Of a DNA stretch of 64,000 bases, positions 1 through 11,239 are shown in pieces. The position numbers were made by a program, and so were the translations under genes. Numbering within the stretch: the stretch's first letter is position 1; each line of letters begins with the position of its first letter. This DNA is from Paracoccus sp. (in: a-proteobacteria) (GTDB lineage: Bacteria; Pseudomonadota; Alphaproteobacteria; Rhodobacterales; Rhodobacteraceae). The stretch spans positions 59,793 through 123,792 of the forward strand of contig NZ_JAUNTJ010000008.1 in NCBI RefSeq assembly GCF_030538755.1. The letters run 5' to 3'. A model generated the notes under the pieces. The model worked only from the letters and a program-made list of their open reading frames with translations, was not told the DNA's origin and searched no databases.

Positions 1-255
1 ATCCATGACGGGCCGCATCTCGAAACCGTCACCGGCATGGTGATGCCGGGCGATGTGTTCCTGCTGTGCACCGACGGGCTGACCGAGCATCTGCCCGACC
101 CCGACCTGACCGCCCTGCTGGCCGGGCAGGGGTCGGCTCAGGCGGTGGCGGATGCGCTGATCGCCGAAACCTTGCAGCGCGGGGCGCGCGATAACGTCAC
201 CACCATCGTGCTGCGCTGCCTGCCCACCGACGATGAAGCCGGGGATCAGCCATGA
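1..255 (+). CDS. PP2C-family Ser/Thr protein phosphatase, C-terminal part (5' end outside window)
   Basis: The reading frame is open from the first base, so only the last 84 residues are visible. They carry two late PP2C motifs: CTDGLTEH, whose Asp binds the metal centre, and GARDNVTTIVL, with the terminal Asp-Asn of the family. The enzyme would remove phosphate from Ser/Thr residues. Its stop overlaps the start of the downstream kinase (ATGA), so the two are translationally coupled and probably form an antagonistic kinase/phosphatase pair. Such pairs occur in type VI secretion loci but also alone, and no secretion gene is visible here. The family call is firm; the biological target is unknown. 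Confidence 0.85.
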   Translation: MHDGPHLETVTGMVMPGDVFLLCTDGLTEHLPDPDLTALLAGQGSAQAVADALIAETLQRGARDNVTTIVLRCLPTDDEAGDQP

Positions 256-2108
256 CCCGGCCCGGCGACAACAACGGGGACCGGCGCGACGCCACCCATG
301 TCACGCTGATCGCCCCCGCCGGGGCCGAGGATCGCACCGTCATCGCCGCGCCGCCCGCCGTGACCATTCCGCCGCTGTCGCCCGCCCGTCCGGTCGCGCC
401 CGGTGTGCTGATTAACAACAACTACCGCGTGCAGCAGATGCTGTCTCAGGGCGGGATGGGCGAGGTTTACCGGGCCGAGAACGTGTTCACCGGCGATCCT
501 GTCGCGCTCAAGATCGTGCTGTCCAGTCTGGCCAGCGATGACGGCATCATCCAGATGTTCATGCGCGAGGCGCGGATTCTCGGGCAGCTGACCGATGACG
601 CCATCGTGCGCTATCACAATTTTGTTCTGGATCAGGGGCTTGGCCGCTATTGCCTGATTATGGAGTTCATCGACGGCACCACCATCTGGGATCACGTCGA
701 TGTTCATGGCCCGATCCGCGCCCGTGATGCGCTGAACCTGATCGCGCGGCTGGCCGAGGGGCTGGCCAAGGCCCATGCCCGTGGCGTGACGCACCGCGAT
801 CTGTCGCCCGACAATGTGATGCTGCGCGGCGATGATCTGAACCAGCCGGTTCTGATCGACTTTGGCATCGCCCGCGCCACCGATATGGGCGAAGGCGTGC
901 TGGCGGGCCGGTTCGCGGGCAAGTTCAAATATATCGCGCCCGAACAGCTTGGCCATTACGGCGGCGAGGTGGGGCCGCGCGCCGACATCTATGGCATGGC
1001 GCTGATGATCGCGGCGGTGCTGCGCGGCACGCCGCTGGACATGGGCGCCTCGGCCGAAGAAGCAACGGCGGCGCGGCGGCAGATCCCTGATCTGAGCGGC
1101 ATCCCGCACGAGGTTTATCCGCTGCTGCAATATATGCTGGAGCCTGACCCGGCGGCGCGCCCGGCCAGCATGTCGGATGTGGCGGCGATGGCGGCTGATC
1201 CGACGCGGATTCCGCAGCATTATCGCCATCCGCTGTGGGGGGCTGCGGCGGTGGCCGATCACCCGGCCCCGGCTGCACCTGCCGCGCTGCCCCTGTCGCC
1301 GCCGCGCCGCCGCGCGCGGGTTCTGGCCGGGGCGGCAGGCGTGGTGGCTGTGGCGCTGACCGCCGGCTGGCTGGCGCTGCGCGGCGGGGATCAGCCGGTG
1401 CCGCCGCCCTCGGTCCCCGCTGCCGCGCCGTCGGCAACGGCGCTGCCGCCGCGCGATATGGCGACGCGCGACGGCTTTCTGGCCGGGTTCGACCTTGGTT
1501 CCTGCGTGCAGGTTCACCGGCTGACGTCGGGGCTGGATGCCGGGCGCTTGTCGGCGCTGTCGGCAGGCCCGGTCGATTTCGCCCCGCTGCTGGCGGGATA
1601 CGAGACCGCCTTTGGCGCCAGCCCCGCCCTGCTGGACAACCGGGTGACACAGGCCCAATGCCCGGCGCTGGATTTCGTGCAAGAACTTCAGGGCCGGGCC
1701 GAGCTGGCCCCGGCTCTGACGCTGGACAGTCAGGCGGTGGCGGGCGGCACCGGCACCGTCGCGGGCAGCCTGCGCGATCTGCGCGGGCGGTTTTTGTGGC
1801 TGTTTCTGGTGGCGGCTGACGGCACCGTGCATGACCTGTCGGCGCGGCTGACCGCGCATCCCGATGGCCGGATGACCTTTGCCTTTGCGATGGCGGCGCA
1901 GCCCGGCGCGTTGCCCGAACCGCAACTGATCGTTGCGCTGGTCAGCCGTGATCCGCTGGTTGCGCCGGTGGCGGCAACGGCTGCGGGCGAACCCGCCGCC
2001 GATCTGCTGCCGCGCGTGCTGGATGAGATCAGGGCCACAGGCGGCGCTGCCGCCGCCGATGTGACCTTTTTCCAGTTGCTGCCGCCCGAGGCCGCAGAGG
2101 CGGGCTGA
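252..2108 (+). CDS. Membrane-anchored Ser/Thr protein kinase (Hanks type)
   Basis: This 618-residue protein starts with a Ser/Thr kinase domain at about residues 55-330. Visible motifs are the Gly-rich loop SQGGMGEVY, the ATP-binding Lys87 in VALKIV, the catalytic loop HRDLSPDN (Asp183), DFG at 203-205 and APE at 229-231, so it should be active. A Pro/Ala-rich linker leads to one membrane segment at about 355-375. The remaining 240 residues, probably periplasmic, contain two cysteines and match no domain I recognise; they may be a sensor. The gene overlaps the phosphatase gene by 4 bases and ends 5 bases from the convergent glgP. PpkA-like kinases of type VI secretion share this layout, but the context cannot confirm that role. 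Confidence 0.88.
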   Translation: MTRPGDNNGDRRDATHVTLIAPAGAEDRTVIAAPPAVTIPPLSPARPVAPGVLINNNYRVQQMLSQGGMGEVYRAENVFTGDPVALKIVLSSLASDDGIIQMFMREARILGQLTDDAIVRYHNFVLDQGLGRYCLIMEFIDGTTIWDHVDVHGPIRARDALNLIARLAEGLAKAHARGVTHRDLSPDNVMLRGDDLNQPVLIDFGIARATDMGEGVLAGRFAGKFKYIAPEQLGHYGGEVGPRADIYGMALMIAAVLRGTPLDMGASAEEATAARRQIPDLSGIPHEVYPLLQYMLEPDPAARPASMSDVAAMAADPTRIPQHYRHPLWGAAAVADHPAPAAPAALPLSPPRRRARVLAGAAGVVAVALTAGWLALRGGDQPVPPPSVPAAAPSATALPPRDMATRDGFLAGFDLGSCVQVHRLTSGLDAGRLSALSAGPVDFAPLLAGYETAFGASPALLDNRVTQAQCPALDFVQELQGRAELAPALTLDSQAVAGGTGTVAGSLRDLRGRFLWLFLVAADGTVHDLSARLTAHPDGRMTFAFAMAAQPGALPEPQLIVALVSRDPLVAPVAATAAGEPAADLLPRVLDEIRATGGAAAADVTFFQLLPPEAAEAG

Positions 2109-2113
2109 CCGCC

Positions 2114-4516
2114 TTAGCCCAGCTTGACCGCTTTCGCGCCCCAGATGTCGTCCATATAGCCGCGGATCGTGCGGTCCGACGAAAAGAACCCCGACCGCGC
2201 GATGTTCAGCGTGGCCATCCGGTCCCAGCGGGCATGGTCGGCATAGGCGGCATCCACCTGCCGCTGGCTGGCGAAATAGCTGTCGAAATCCGATGCCACA
2301 AGGAAGGGATCGTCGTTCCACGTCCGGTCCAGCAGCGTGTTGAAGCGATCCGTTGCCCCGTCCGAGAACCGCCCCGTCGCGATCGCCACCAGCGCCGCTT
2401 TCAGTTCCGGGCTGGATTCGATCGCCGCGCGGGCATGGCCGGGCTGCGCGACCTGCGCCTGTGCCTGTTCCGCATCCATGCCGAACAGGAAAAAGTTCTC
2501 TGCCCCGACCAGTTCGCGGATTTCCACATTCGCCCCGTCCAGCGTGCCGATGGTCAGCGCGCCGTTCATGGTGAATTTCATGTTGCCGGTGCCGGATGCC
2601 TCTTTCCCGGCGGTGGAGATCTGTTCCGACAGGTCCGCCGCCGGGATCAGCCGTTCCGCCATCGAGACATTATAGTTCGGCGGATAGGCCACTTGCAGCA
2701 GGTGTTTCGTGACCGGATCGTTGTTCACCACCCGCGCGACCGAGTTGATGAGATAGATCACATCCTTGGCCAGCCAGTAACCCGGCGCGGCCTTGCCGCC
2801 GAAAATCTTGACGCGCGGCGTCCAGTCGGCGTTCGGCGCGTCGTGCATTTTCTGCCACAGGGCGATGGTTTCCAGAATGTTCAGCAACTGCCGCTTGTAT
2901 TCGTGGATACGTTTCACCTGCACATCAAAGATGGCGTCGGGATCGGCCTTGACCCCCAGCCCGGCCAGCAGGTTTTCGGCCAGCGCGACCTTGTTCTGCC
3001 GCTTGGCCGCGCGCAGGCGATCCTGAAAACCGGCGTCATCGGCGTGGTTTTCCAGCCGCGACAGTTCGGCCAGATCGGTGGTCCAGCCGGTGCCGATGCT
3101 ATCATCCAGCAGATGTGCCAGCGGCGGGTTCGCCATCCGCAGCCAGCGGCGCGGGGTGACGCCGTTGGTCTGGTTCAGGATGCGGTCGGGGTGCAGCCGG
3201 TGCAGATCGGCAAACACGGTCGAGCGCACCAGATCGGTGTGCAGCGCCGACACGCCATTGACCTTGCCCGCCATGATAAAGGCCAGTTCACCCATATGCA
3301 CATGATCGTCGCGCACGATGGCGGTGCTGTCGCCGCCGCCGGTGGCGGCACGGTGATCGGCGTCGATCATTTCCACGATCTGCATATGACGCGGCAGGAC
3401 GCGACCGAACAGCCATGTCGGCCAGCGTTCCAGCGCCTCGGGCAGCAGGGTGTGGTTGGTATAGTTCAGCGTGCCGCGCGCGATGTCGCGGGCCTCGGCA
3501 AAGTCAAAGCGGTGGTCGTCCATCAACTGCCGGATCAGTTCCGGCCCGGCGATGGCGGGGTGGGTGTCGTTCAACTGGATCGCCACCTTTTCCGGCAGCA
3601 GGCGAAGATCGCCATGTTCGCCCATGAAGCGCCGCAGGATGTCATGCAGGGCGGCGGCGGTCAGGAAATATTCCTGCTTCAGCCGCAGTTCCTTGCCCTG
3701 TTCGGTGGTGTCGTCGGGATACAGCACGCGCGACAGGGTGCGGGCCAGCGCCTCGGGGGCGGCGGCGGCGGTGTAATCGCCGGCGTTGAAACGGTGCAGG
3801 TCGAACAGCGTCGTCGGATGCGCCCCCCACAGCCGCAGCGTGTTGGCCCAATGCCCGCCCCAGCCGATGACCGGGGTATCATAGGCCCGCGCCTCGACGC
3901 TTTCGGAAGGGTGCCAGACGGCGCGGCCATCGACATGTTCGACATGGCCCTTGAAGCCGATGACATAGGCCGATTCCGGGCGGGTGAATTCCCACGGGTG
4001 CGACTGGTCCAGCCAATCTTCGGGCGATTCGACCTGACGGCCGCCTTCGAACCGCTGCCGGAACAGCCCGTGTTCATAGCGGATGCCATAGCCATAGGCC
4101 GGGCATTGCAGCGATGCCAGCGATTCCATGAAACAGGCGGCCAGACGGCCAAGGCCGCCATTGCCAAGCGCCGCATCGGGTTCATCCGACAGCACCGCAT
4201 CGCGGTCCAGCCCAAGGCTGGCAAAGGCGGCGTCCATTTCCTGATCCAGACCAAGGTTGATGATCGCATCGCCCAGGATACGGCCGATCAGAAACTCCAT
4301 CGACAGATAGTAAACCCGCTTGGCCTGCTGGTCATAGGTGGCGCGGGTGGCGGCAAACCATGGGCCGACCATCAGATCGCGAATGGTGTGGCTGACAGCC
4401 ATCCGCCAGTCATAGGTGCTGGCGTGTTCGGCATCCTTGCCGATGGTAAAGGTCAGGTGGTGCTGAATCTGACGGACCAGATCATCAGTGGTCGGCGCGG
4501 TCAGGGGATCAGTCAT
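2114..4516 (-). CDS. glgP: Glycogen phosphorylase
   Basis: The 800-residue product has the usual length for GlgP and releases glucose-1-phosphate from the non-reducing ends of glycogen, with pyridoxal phosphate as cofactor. The cofactor lysine is Lys647 in SGTGNMKFTMNG. The motifs EYKRQLLNIL, NDTHPAIA and the N-terminal YYLSMEFLIGR are those of the glucan phosphorylase family. It is the last gene of the minus-strand glycogen operon, 21 bases after the amylosucrase gene, with GGAG before its ATG. It supplies the degradative arm to the synthetic genes upstream. Glycogen and maltodextrin phosphorylases are hard to separate by eye; the operon favours glycogen. Confidence 0.96.
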   Translation of the reverse strand: MTDPLTAPTTDDLVRQIQHHLTFTIGKDAEHASTYDWRMAVSHTIRDLMVGPWFAATRATYDQQAKRVYYLSMEFLIGRILGDAIINLGLDQEMDAAFASLGLDRDAVLSDEPDAALGNGGLGRLAACFMESLASLQCPAYGYGIRYEHGLFRQRFEGGRQVESPEDWLDQSHPWEFTRPESAYVIGFKGHVEHVDGRAVWHPSESVEARAYDTPVIGWGGHWANTLRLWGAHPTTLFDLHRFNAGDYTAAAAPEALARTLSRVLYPDDTTEQGKELRLKQEYFLTAAALHDILRRFMGEHGDLRLLPEKVAIQLNDTHPAIAGPELIRQLMDDHRFDFAEARDIARGTLNYTNHTLLPEALERWPTWLFGRVLPRHMQIVEMIDADHRAATGGGDSTAIVRDDHVHMGELAFIMAGKVNGVSALHTDLVRSTVFADLHRLHPDRILNQTNGVTPRRWLRMANPPLAHLLDDSIGTGWTTDLAELSRLENHADDAGFQDRLRAAKRQNKVALAENLLAGLGVKADPDAIFDVQVKRIHEYKRQLLNILETIALWQKMHDAPNADWTPRVKIFGGKAAPGYWLAKDVIYLINSVARVVNNDPVTKHLLQVAYPPNYNVSMAERLIPAADLSEQISTAGKEASGTGNMKFTMNGALTIGTLDGANVEIRELVGAENFFLFGMDAEQAQAQVAQPGHARAAIESSPELKAALVAIATGRFSDGATDRFNTLLDRTWNDDPFLVASDFDSYFASQRQVDAAYADHARWDRMATLNIARSGFFSSDRTIRGYMDDIWGAKAVKLG

Positions 4517-4537
4517 TTCAATGACTCCAACAATGCT

Positions 4538-6450
<1,913 letters not shown>

Positions 6451-6454
<4 letters not shown>

Positions 6455-8544
6455 TGGTTACGAACCTCGGGGCTCAAATGAAACGCCGCCACACTGTCGG
6501 CGGCGATGGATTCGGATGCGCCGGCGGGGGCGGCGGCAAAGGCATCGGGGCGGGCGGTGTCCAGCGCGCGCTGCCAGCGCAGGCCCGGCGGCGGGTCGGG
6601 CAGGCGCACCTGAGTGGCCTCGCCCGCGTTGAACACCAGAAACAGCGCGCCTTCGCGGGCGGCATAATCGGGCGTGCCGGATGCCATGCGCTTTTCCACC
6701 GCCAGCAGGCGCAGGTCGGGGTCGGTCCAATCGGCGGTTTCCATCGGGGCGCCATCGGCGCGGCGCCAGAACAGATCGGGCAGGCCGTCCTGCGGGCGGG
6801 GCTGCGAATGCAGGAACCGGCGCTGCCGCAGGATCGGATGGGCGCGGCGAAAGGCGATCAGCGCGCGGCAAAAGGTCAGAAAGCCCCGGTCGGCCCGGCC
6901 CCAATCCAGCCAGCCGATGGGGTTGTCCTGACAATAGGCGTTGTTGTTGCCCTGCTGCGAATTGCCCAGCTCGTCGCCCGCCAGCATCATCGGCGTGCCC
7001 TGCGACAGCATCAGCGTGGCCAGCAGGTTGCGCCGCCGCCTTTCGCGCCGGGCGGTCAGGGCGGGATCGCGCGATGGCCCCTCGGTTCCCATATTGTCCG
7101 ACAGGTTGTGGTCGTGGCCGTCGCGGTTATCCTCGCCATTGGCGTCGTTGTGTTTATGGGCGTAGCTGACCGTATCCATCAGCGTAAAGCCGTCATGCGC
7201 GGTGACAAAGTTCACCGAGGACGTCGCCAGCCGCCCGTCGCGATCGAACCGCGCCGAAGATCCGGCGATACGCTTGGCCAGCTTGCCGGTCAGCCCGGCA
7301 TCGCCGCGCCAAAAGCTGCGGATCTGATCGCGGAAACGGTCGTTCCATTCGGCAAAGGGCGCGGGAAAATTGCCAAGCTGATAGCCGTCATCGCCGATGT
7401 CCCACGGCTCGGCGATCAGTTTCACCTGCGCCAGCACCGGGTCCTGGCGGATGGCCTGAAAGAACGGCGCCTGCGCGCTGAACATGCCGCCGGTGCGCGC
7501 CAGCACCGGGGCCAGATCAAAGCGGAACCCGTCCACCCGCATCACCTGCACCCAATAGCGCAGCGAATCCATAACCATGCGCAGCACAAAGGGGTTGTCG
7601 AAATTCAGCACATTGCCGGTGCCGGCATCGTTGACATAGAACCGTCGATCTTCGGTCAGGCGGTAATAGCTGGCATTGTCCAGCCCGCGAAAGTTCAGCG
7701 TCGGGCCAAGCTGGTCGCCCTCGGCGGTGTGGTTATAGACGACATCCAGAATCACCTCGATCCCGGCGGCGTGAAAGCGGGCGACCATCTGCTGAAATTC
7801 CGCGATGCTGTCGCCGCACAGATACCGGGGGTCGGGCGCGAAAAAGCCCATGGTCATATAGCCCCAGTAGTTGCGCAGCCCCCGGTCCACCAGAAAGCGG
7901 TCGTTGATGAAGGCCTGCACCGGCAGCAGTTCGATGGCGGTGATCCCCAGCCGGGTCAGGTGATCCAGCACCGGATCGGATGCCATGGCCTGAAACGTGC
8001 CCGGATGCGCAATATCGCTGCGCTGCGCGGTCATGCCTTTGACATGCGCCTCGTAGATCACCGTTTCCGACAGCGGGCGTGCGGGGGCGCGGTCATCGCC
8101 CCATGAAAAGGCCGGGTCGGTGACGACACAGCGGGGCATGAAGGGCGCACTGTCGCGCGCGTCAAAGCTGACATCGCCCAATGGGTCGCCGGGGCGATAA
8201 CCATACAGCGCATCGTTCCAGCGCGGATGCCCGGTCAGGCGGCGGGCATAGGGATCGAGCAGCAGCTTGTTGGGGTTGAAACGGTGGCCGTCCTCGGGGC
8301 GATAGGGGCCGTGGACGCGATAGGCGTAACGCTGGCCGGGGTGCAGCCCGGCGATATGGCCGTGCCAGACATGGCCATCCCGTTCCGGCAGGTCGATGCG
8401 GGTTTCGCGGCCAGCCGCGTCGAACAGGCACAGCTCGACCCGGCTGGCATGTTCGGAAAACACCGCAAAGTTGACCCCGCCGCCGTCAAAGCTGGCGCCA
8501 AGCGGGGCCGGGCGGCCTGCGGTCAGGGACAGCGCCGCGCTCAT
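6451..8544 (-). CDS. glgX: Glycogen debranching enzyme GlgX (isoamylase type)
   Basis: The 697-residue GH13_11 enzyme hydrolyses alpha-1,6 branches, mainly the short limit-dextrin branches left by glycogen phosphorylase. An N-terminal CBM48-type beta domain (GASFDGGGVNFAVFSEHA) precedes the barrel. Catalytic residues are Asp343 in GFRFDLAP, Glu379 in IAEPWDIG and the Asp of VTAHDGFTL. The motif VIYEAHVKGMT is characteristic of GlgX. ATGA overlaps join it to glgA upstream and to the amylosucrase gene downstream, so it is co-translated within the operon. Confidence 0.96.
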
Positions 8545-10055
8545 GCCGGGGTGCCGGGCAGCAGGTCGCGATAGATCGCGGCATAGGCGCGGGCCGACTG
8601 ATCCCAGCCCACCGGCTGCGCCATGGCATTGGCCTGCATCTGCGCCCAGATGCCGGGCTGGCGATACAGCGCGGCCAGATCGCCTAACGCATTGCGCAGC
8701 GGCTGCGCGCCCACGGGGCTGAACTGGATGCCGGTTGCCACGCCGCGCGCCATCGCCGCGGGCGAGGCGTTGATGACCGTATCGGCCAGCCCGCCGGTCA
8801 GCGCCACCACCGGCAAGGTGCCATAGCGCAGCCCATACATCTGCGTCAGCCCACAGGGTTCAAAGCGCGAGGGGATCACGATGGCATCCCCCCCCGCCAT
8901 CATCCGATGCGACAGCGCCTCGTCATAGCCGATGCGGATGGCGACATTCGGGTGATCGGCGGCAGCAGCGCGAAAAGCGTCTTGCAGCGATGCCTCGCCC
9001 GACCCCAGCAGCGCCAGCTGCCCGCCCTGTTCCAGCAGCGCGGGCAGCGCCTGAATCAGCAGGTCCAGCCCCTTTTGATGTGACATCCGGGATACGACGA
9101 TGCACAGCGGCCCCGGCGCATCCTGGGGCAGGCCGAATTCGCGTTGCAGCAGCGTCTTGTTCGCGGCTTTGCCATGGGCGTCGGCATAGGGCTGAATCAG
9201 CGGGTCGGTGGCGGGGTTCCACACATCCGTGTCGATGCCGTTCAAAATACCGATCAGATCGGCCTGGCGGTGGCGGATCACGCCGTCCAGCCCCATGCCG
9301 AATTCCGGCGTCATCAGTTCGCGCGCATAGGCGGGTGATACGGTGGTGATCCGGTCCGCCCCCATCAGCCCGGCCTTGAGCGCCGAGACATGGCCGTAAA
9401 ACTCATACGCGCCGGAATGATAGCGCGCCGGGTCCAGCCACAGCGCCGGGATGCGGCTGGCGTCCGCCGGGCCGGTAAAGGCGATGTTGTGGACCGTCAT
9501 CACCACGCGCGTGTTGCCCCGGCCCAGATTGTGCAGATATTCGGGGATCAGCCCGGCCTGCCAGTCATGGCCGTGCAAGACATGGGGGCGCCAGCCATCG
9601 GCCAGCCCCTGCCGCGCGATCTGCGCCGCCACCCAGGACAGCGCGGCAAAGCGTTCGGGATTGTCCCACCAGTCGCGCCCGTCCGGGTCAAGATAGGGGT
9701 TGCCGCCCCGCGCGAACAGATGCGGCGCATCCAGCACCAGCAGATCCAGCCCCGCCGCCGTGCCCGCCAGCACCCGCCCATGCCCGCCGAACAGATGCTC
9801 GAACGCGGCCACCGGCCCCGCGCCGTCCAGCGCCTCGATCACCTCGGGGTAGCCGGGGATCAGCGTGCGCATCTGCACCCCTTGCGCCAGCAGCGCGCCG
9901 GGCAGGGCACCGGCCACATCGGCCAAGCCGCCGGTTTTTACCAGCGGCGCGCATTCCGAGGCGACCGACAGAACCCGGATCAGAGACCCTCGGCCCGCCG
10001 GTTCAGCATGTTCTGCGTTATCAGGGTGACGCCCCCTTCGCTGACCCGGAACCAT
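8541..10055 (-). CDS. glgA: Glycogen synthase (ADP-glucose dependent, GT5)
   Basis: The product adds glucose from ADP-glucose to growing alpha-1,4-glucan. Family motifs are [13 protein letters not shown] near the N terminus, [11 protein letters not shown], and the C-terminal region with [13 protein letters not shown]. The coordinates use the only upstream ATG, giving 504 residues and a 76-base overlap with glgC. The conserved N terminus ([13 protein letters not shown]) begins only at base 9980, directly after a CTG that overlaps the glgC stop as CTGA (9983-9981) and has GAGG about 5 bases upstream. Starting there gives 480 residues, close to the usual GlgA length, so that non-standard start is likely the real one. 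No ATG, GTG or TTG fits in between. Confidence 0.93.
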   Translation of the reverse strand: MVPGQRRGRHPDNAEHAEPAGRGSLIRVLSVASECAPLVKTGGLADVAGALPGALLAQGVQMRTLIPGYPEVIEALDGAGPVAAFEHLFGGHGRVLAGTAAGLDLLVLDAPHLFARGGNPYLDPDGRDWWDNPERFAALSWVAAQIARQGLADGWRPHVLHGHDWQAGLIPEYLHNLGRGNTRVVMTVHNIAFTGPADASRIPALWLDPARYHSGAYEFYGHVSALKAGLMGADRITTVSPAYARELMTPEFGMGLDGVIRHRQADLIGILNGIDTDVWNPATDPLIQPYADAHGKAANKTLLQREFGLPQDAPGPLCIVVSRMSHQKGLDLLIQALPALLEQGGQLALLGSGEASLQDAFRAAAADHPNVAIRIGYDEALSHRMMAGGDAIVIPSRFEPCGLTQMYGLRYGTLPVVALTGGLADTVINASPAAMARGVATGIQFSPVGAQPLRNALGDLAALYRQPGIWAQMQANAMAQPVGWDQSARAYAAIYRDLLPGTPA

Positions 10056-11239
10056 TTCGCATCCTCCTGCGCATCCTCGCCGACGATCAGCCCCTCGGGG
10101 ATGGTGACACCCCGGTCGATCACCACCCGTTTCAGCCGGGCGCGGCGGTGGACCGTCACATAGGGCAGCACAACGGCGTGGTCCAGCACCGCATAGCTGT
10201 TGGTCTGCACCTGCGTGAACAGCAGCGAGTTGCGGATTTCCGTGCCCGAGATGATGCAGCCGCCCGACACCATCGACGACACCGCGCTGCCGCGCCGGTC
10301 GGCCTCGTCATGGATGAATTTGGCGGGTGGGGCGCTTTCGGAATAGGTCCAGATCGGCCAGTCGCGATCCCACAGGTTCAGTTCGGGGGTGAAATCGGTC
10401 AGGTCGATATTGGCCTGCCAAAAGGCATCGACGGTGCCCACGTCCTTCCAATAGGTCGGCGCGCCGGGCGCACGCACGCAGGACGTGTCGAACCGATGCG
10501 CCATCGCCTTGCCGTGCCGCACGATCTGCGGGATCAGATCGTTGCCGAAATCATGGCTGGATTGCGAGTCATCGGCATCGCGGATCAGCAGATCGCGCAG
10601 GAACGCCCAGTTGAACACATAGATCCCCATCGAGGCCAGCGACATCTCCGGGTTGCCCGGCATCGGCGGCGGGTCGGCGGGCTTTTCCTGAAACGAGGTG
10701 ATCCGCCCGCCCTGATCCACCGCCATCACGCCAAAGGCCGACGCCTGCGCGCGGGGCACGGTCAGGCAACCGATGGTCACATCGGCGGCGTTTTCCACAT
10801 GTTCGCGCAGCATCTGGCTGTAATCCATCTTGTAGATGTGATCGCCCGCCAGAATGACGACATAATCCACGTCATAGCTGTCCACGATGTCGATATTCTG
10901 CGCCACGGCATCGGCGGTGCCGCGATACCAGTGATCTTCGCTCATCCGTTGCGATGCGGGCAAGATGTCCAGAAATTCGTTGCGCTCGGCGCGGAAAAAG
11001 TTCCAGCCGCGTTGCAGGTGGCGGATCAGGCTGTGGGCCTTGTATTGCGTCGCCACGGCAATCTTGCGGATGCCGGAATTCATCGCGTTCGACAGGGCAA
11101 AGTCGATGATCCGGGTCTTGCCGCCGAAATAGACGGCGGGTTTGACGCGCCGGTCGGTCAGTTCGTGCAACCGGCTGCCCCGGCCCCCGGCCAGCACAAA
11201 GGCCATGGCGCGGCGTGTCAATTGGCGGCTGTCAGGCAT
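9980..11239 (-). CDS. glgC: Glucose-1-phosphate adenylyltransferase (ADP-glucose pyrophosphorylase)
   Basis: GlgC makes ADP-glucose from glucose-1-phosphate and ATP, the committed step of the classical glycogen route. The nucleotidyltransferase signature [12 protein letters not shown] is followed by [22 protein letters not shown] cut across two motifs, with the effector-site region and ADP-glucose pocket of the family, and a C-terminal left-handed helix domain. The start at 11239 gives 419 residues, has AGGGGA in front of it and overlaps the glgB stop by 8 bases. A longer in-frame start at 11281 would run 50 bases into glgB and lacks family similarity, so I did not use it. The enzyme is probably allosterically controlled, as in its relatives. 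Confidence 0.95.
   Translation of the reverse strand: MPDSRQLTRRAMAFVLAGGRGSRLHELTDRRVKPAVYFGGKTRIIDFALSNAMNSGIRKIAVATQYKAHSLIRHLQRGWNFFRAERNEFLDILPASQRMSEDHWYRGTADAVAQNIDIVDSYDVDYVVILAGDHIYKMDYSQMLREHVENAADVTIGCLTVPRAQASAFGVMAVDQGGRITSFQEKPADPPPMPGNPEMSLASMGIYVFNWAFLRDLLIRDADDSQSSHDFGNDLIPQIVRHGKAMAHRFDTSCVRAPGAPTYWKDVGTVDAFWQANIDLTDFTPELNLWDRDWPIWTYSESAPPAKFIHDEADRRGSAVSSMVSGGCIISGTEIRNSLLFTQVQTNSYAVLDHAVVLPYVTVHRRARLKRVVIDRGVTIPEGLIVGEDAQEDAKWFRVSEGGVTLITQNMLNRRAEGL

Noticed and set aside
1-2108. Type VI secretion PpkA/PppA pair
   Set aside because: The kinase/phosphatase layout fits, but no secretion gene is in view, so I kept the general family names.
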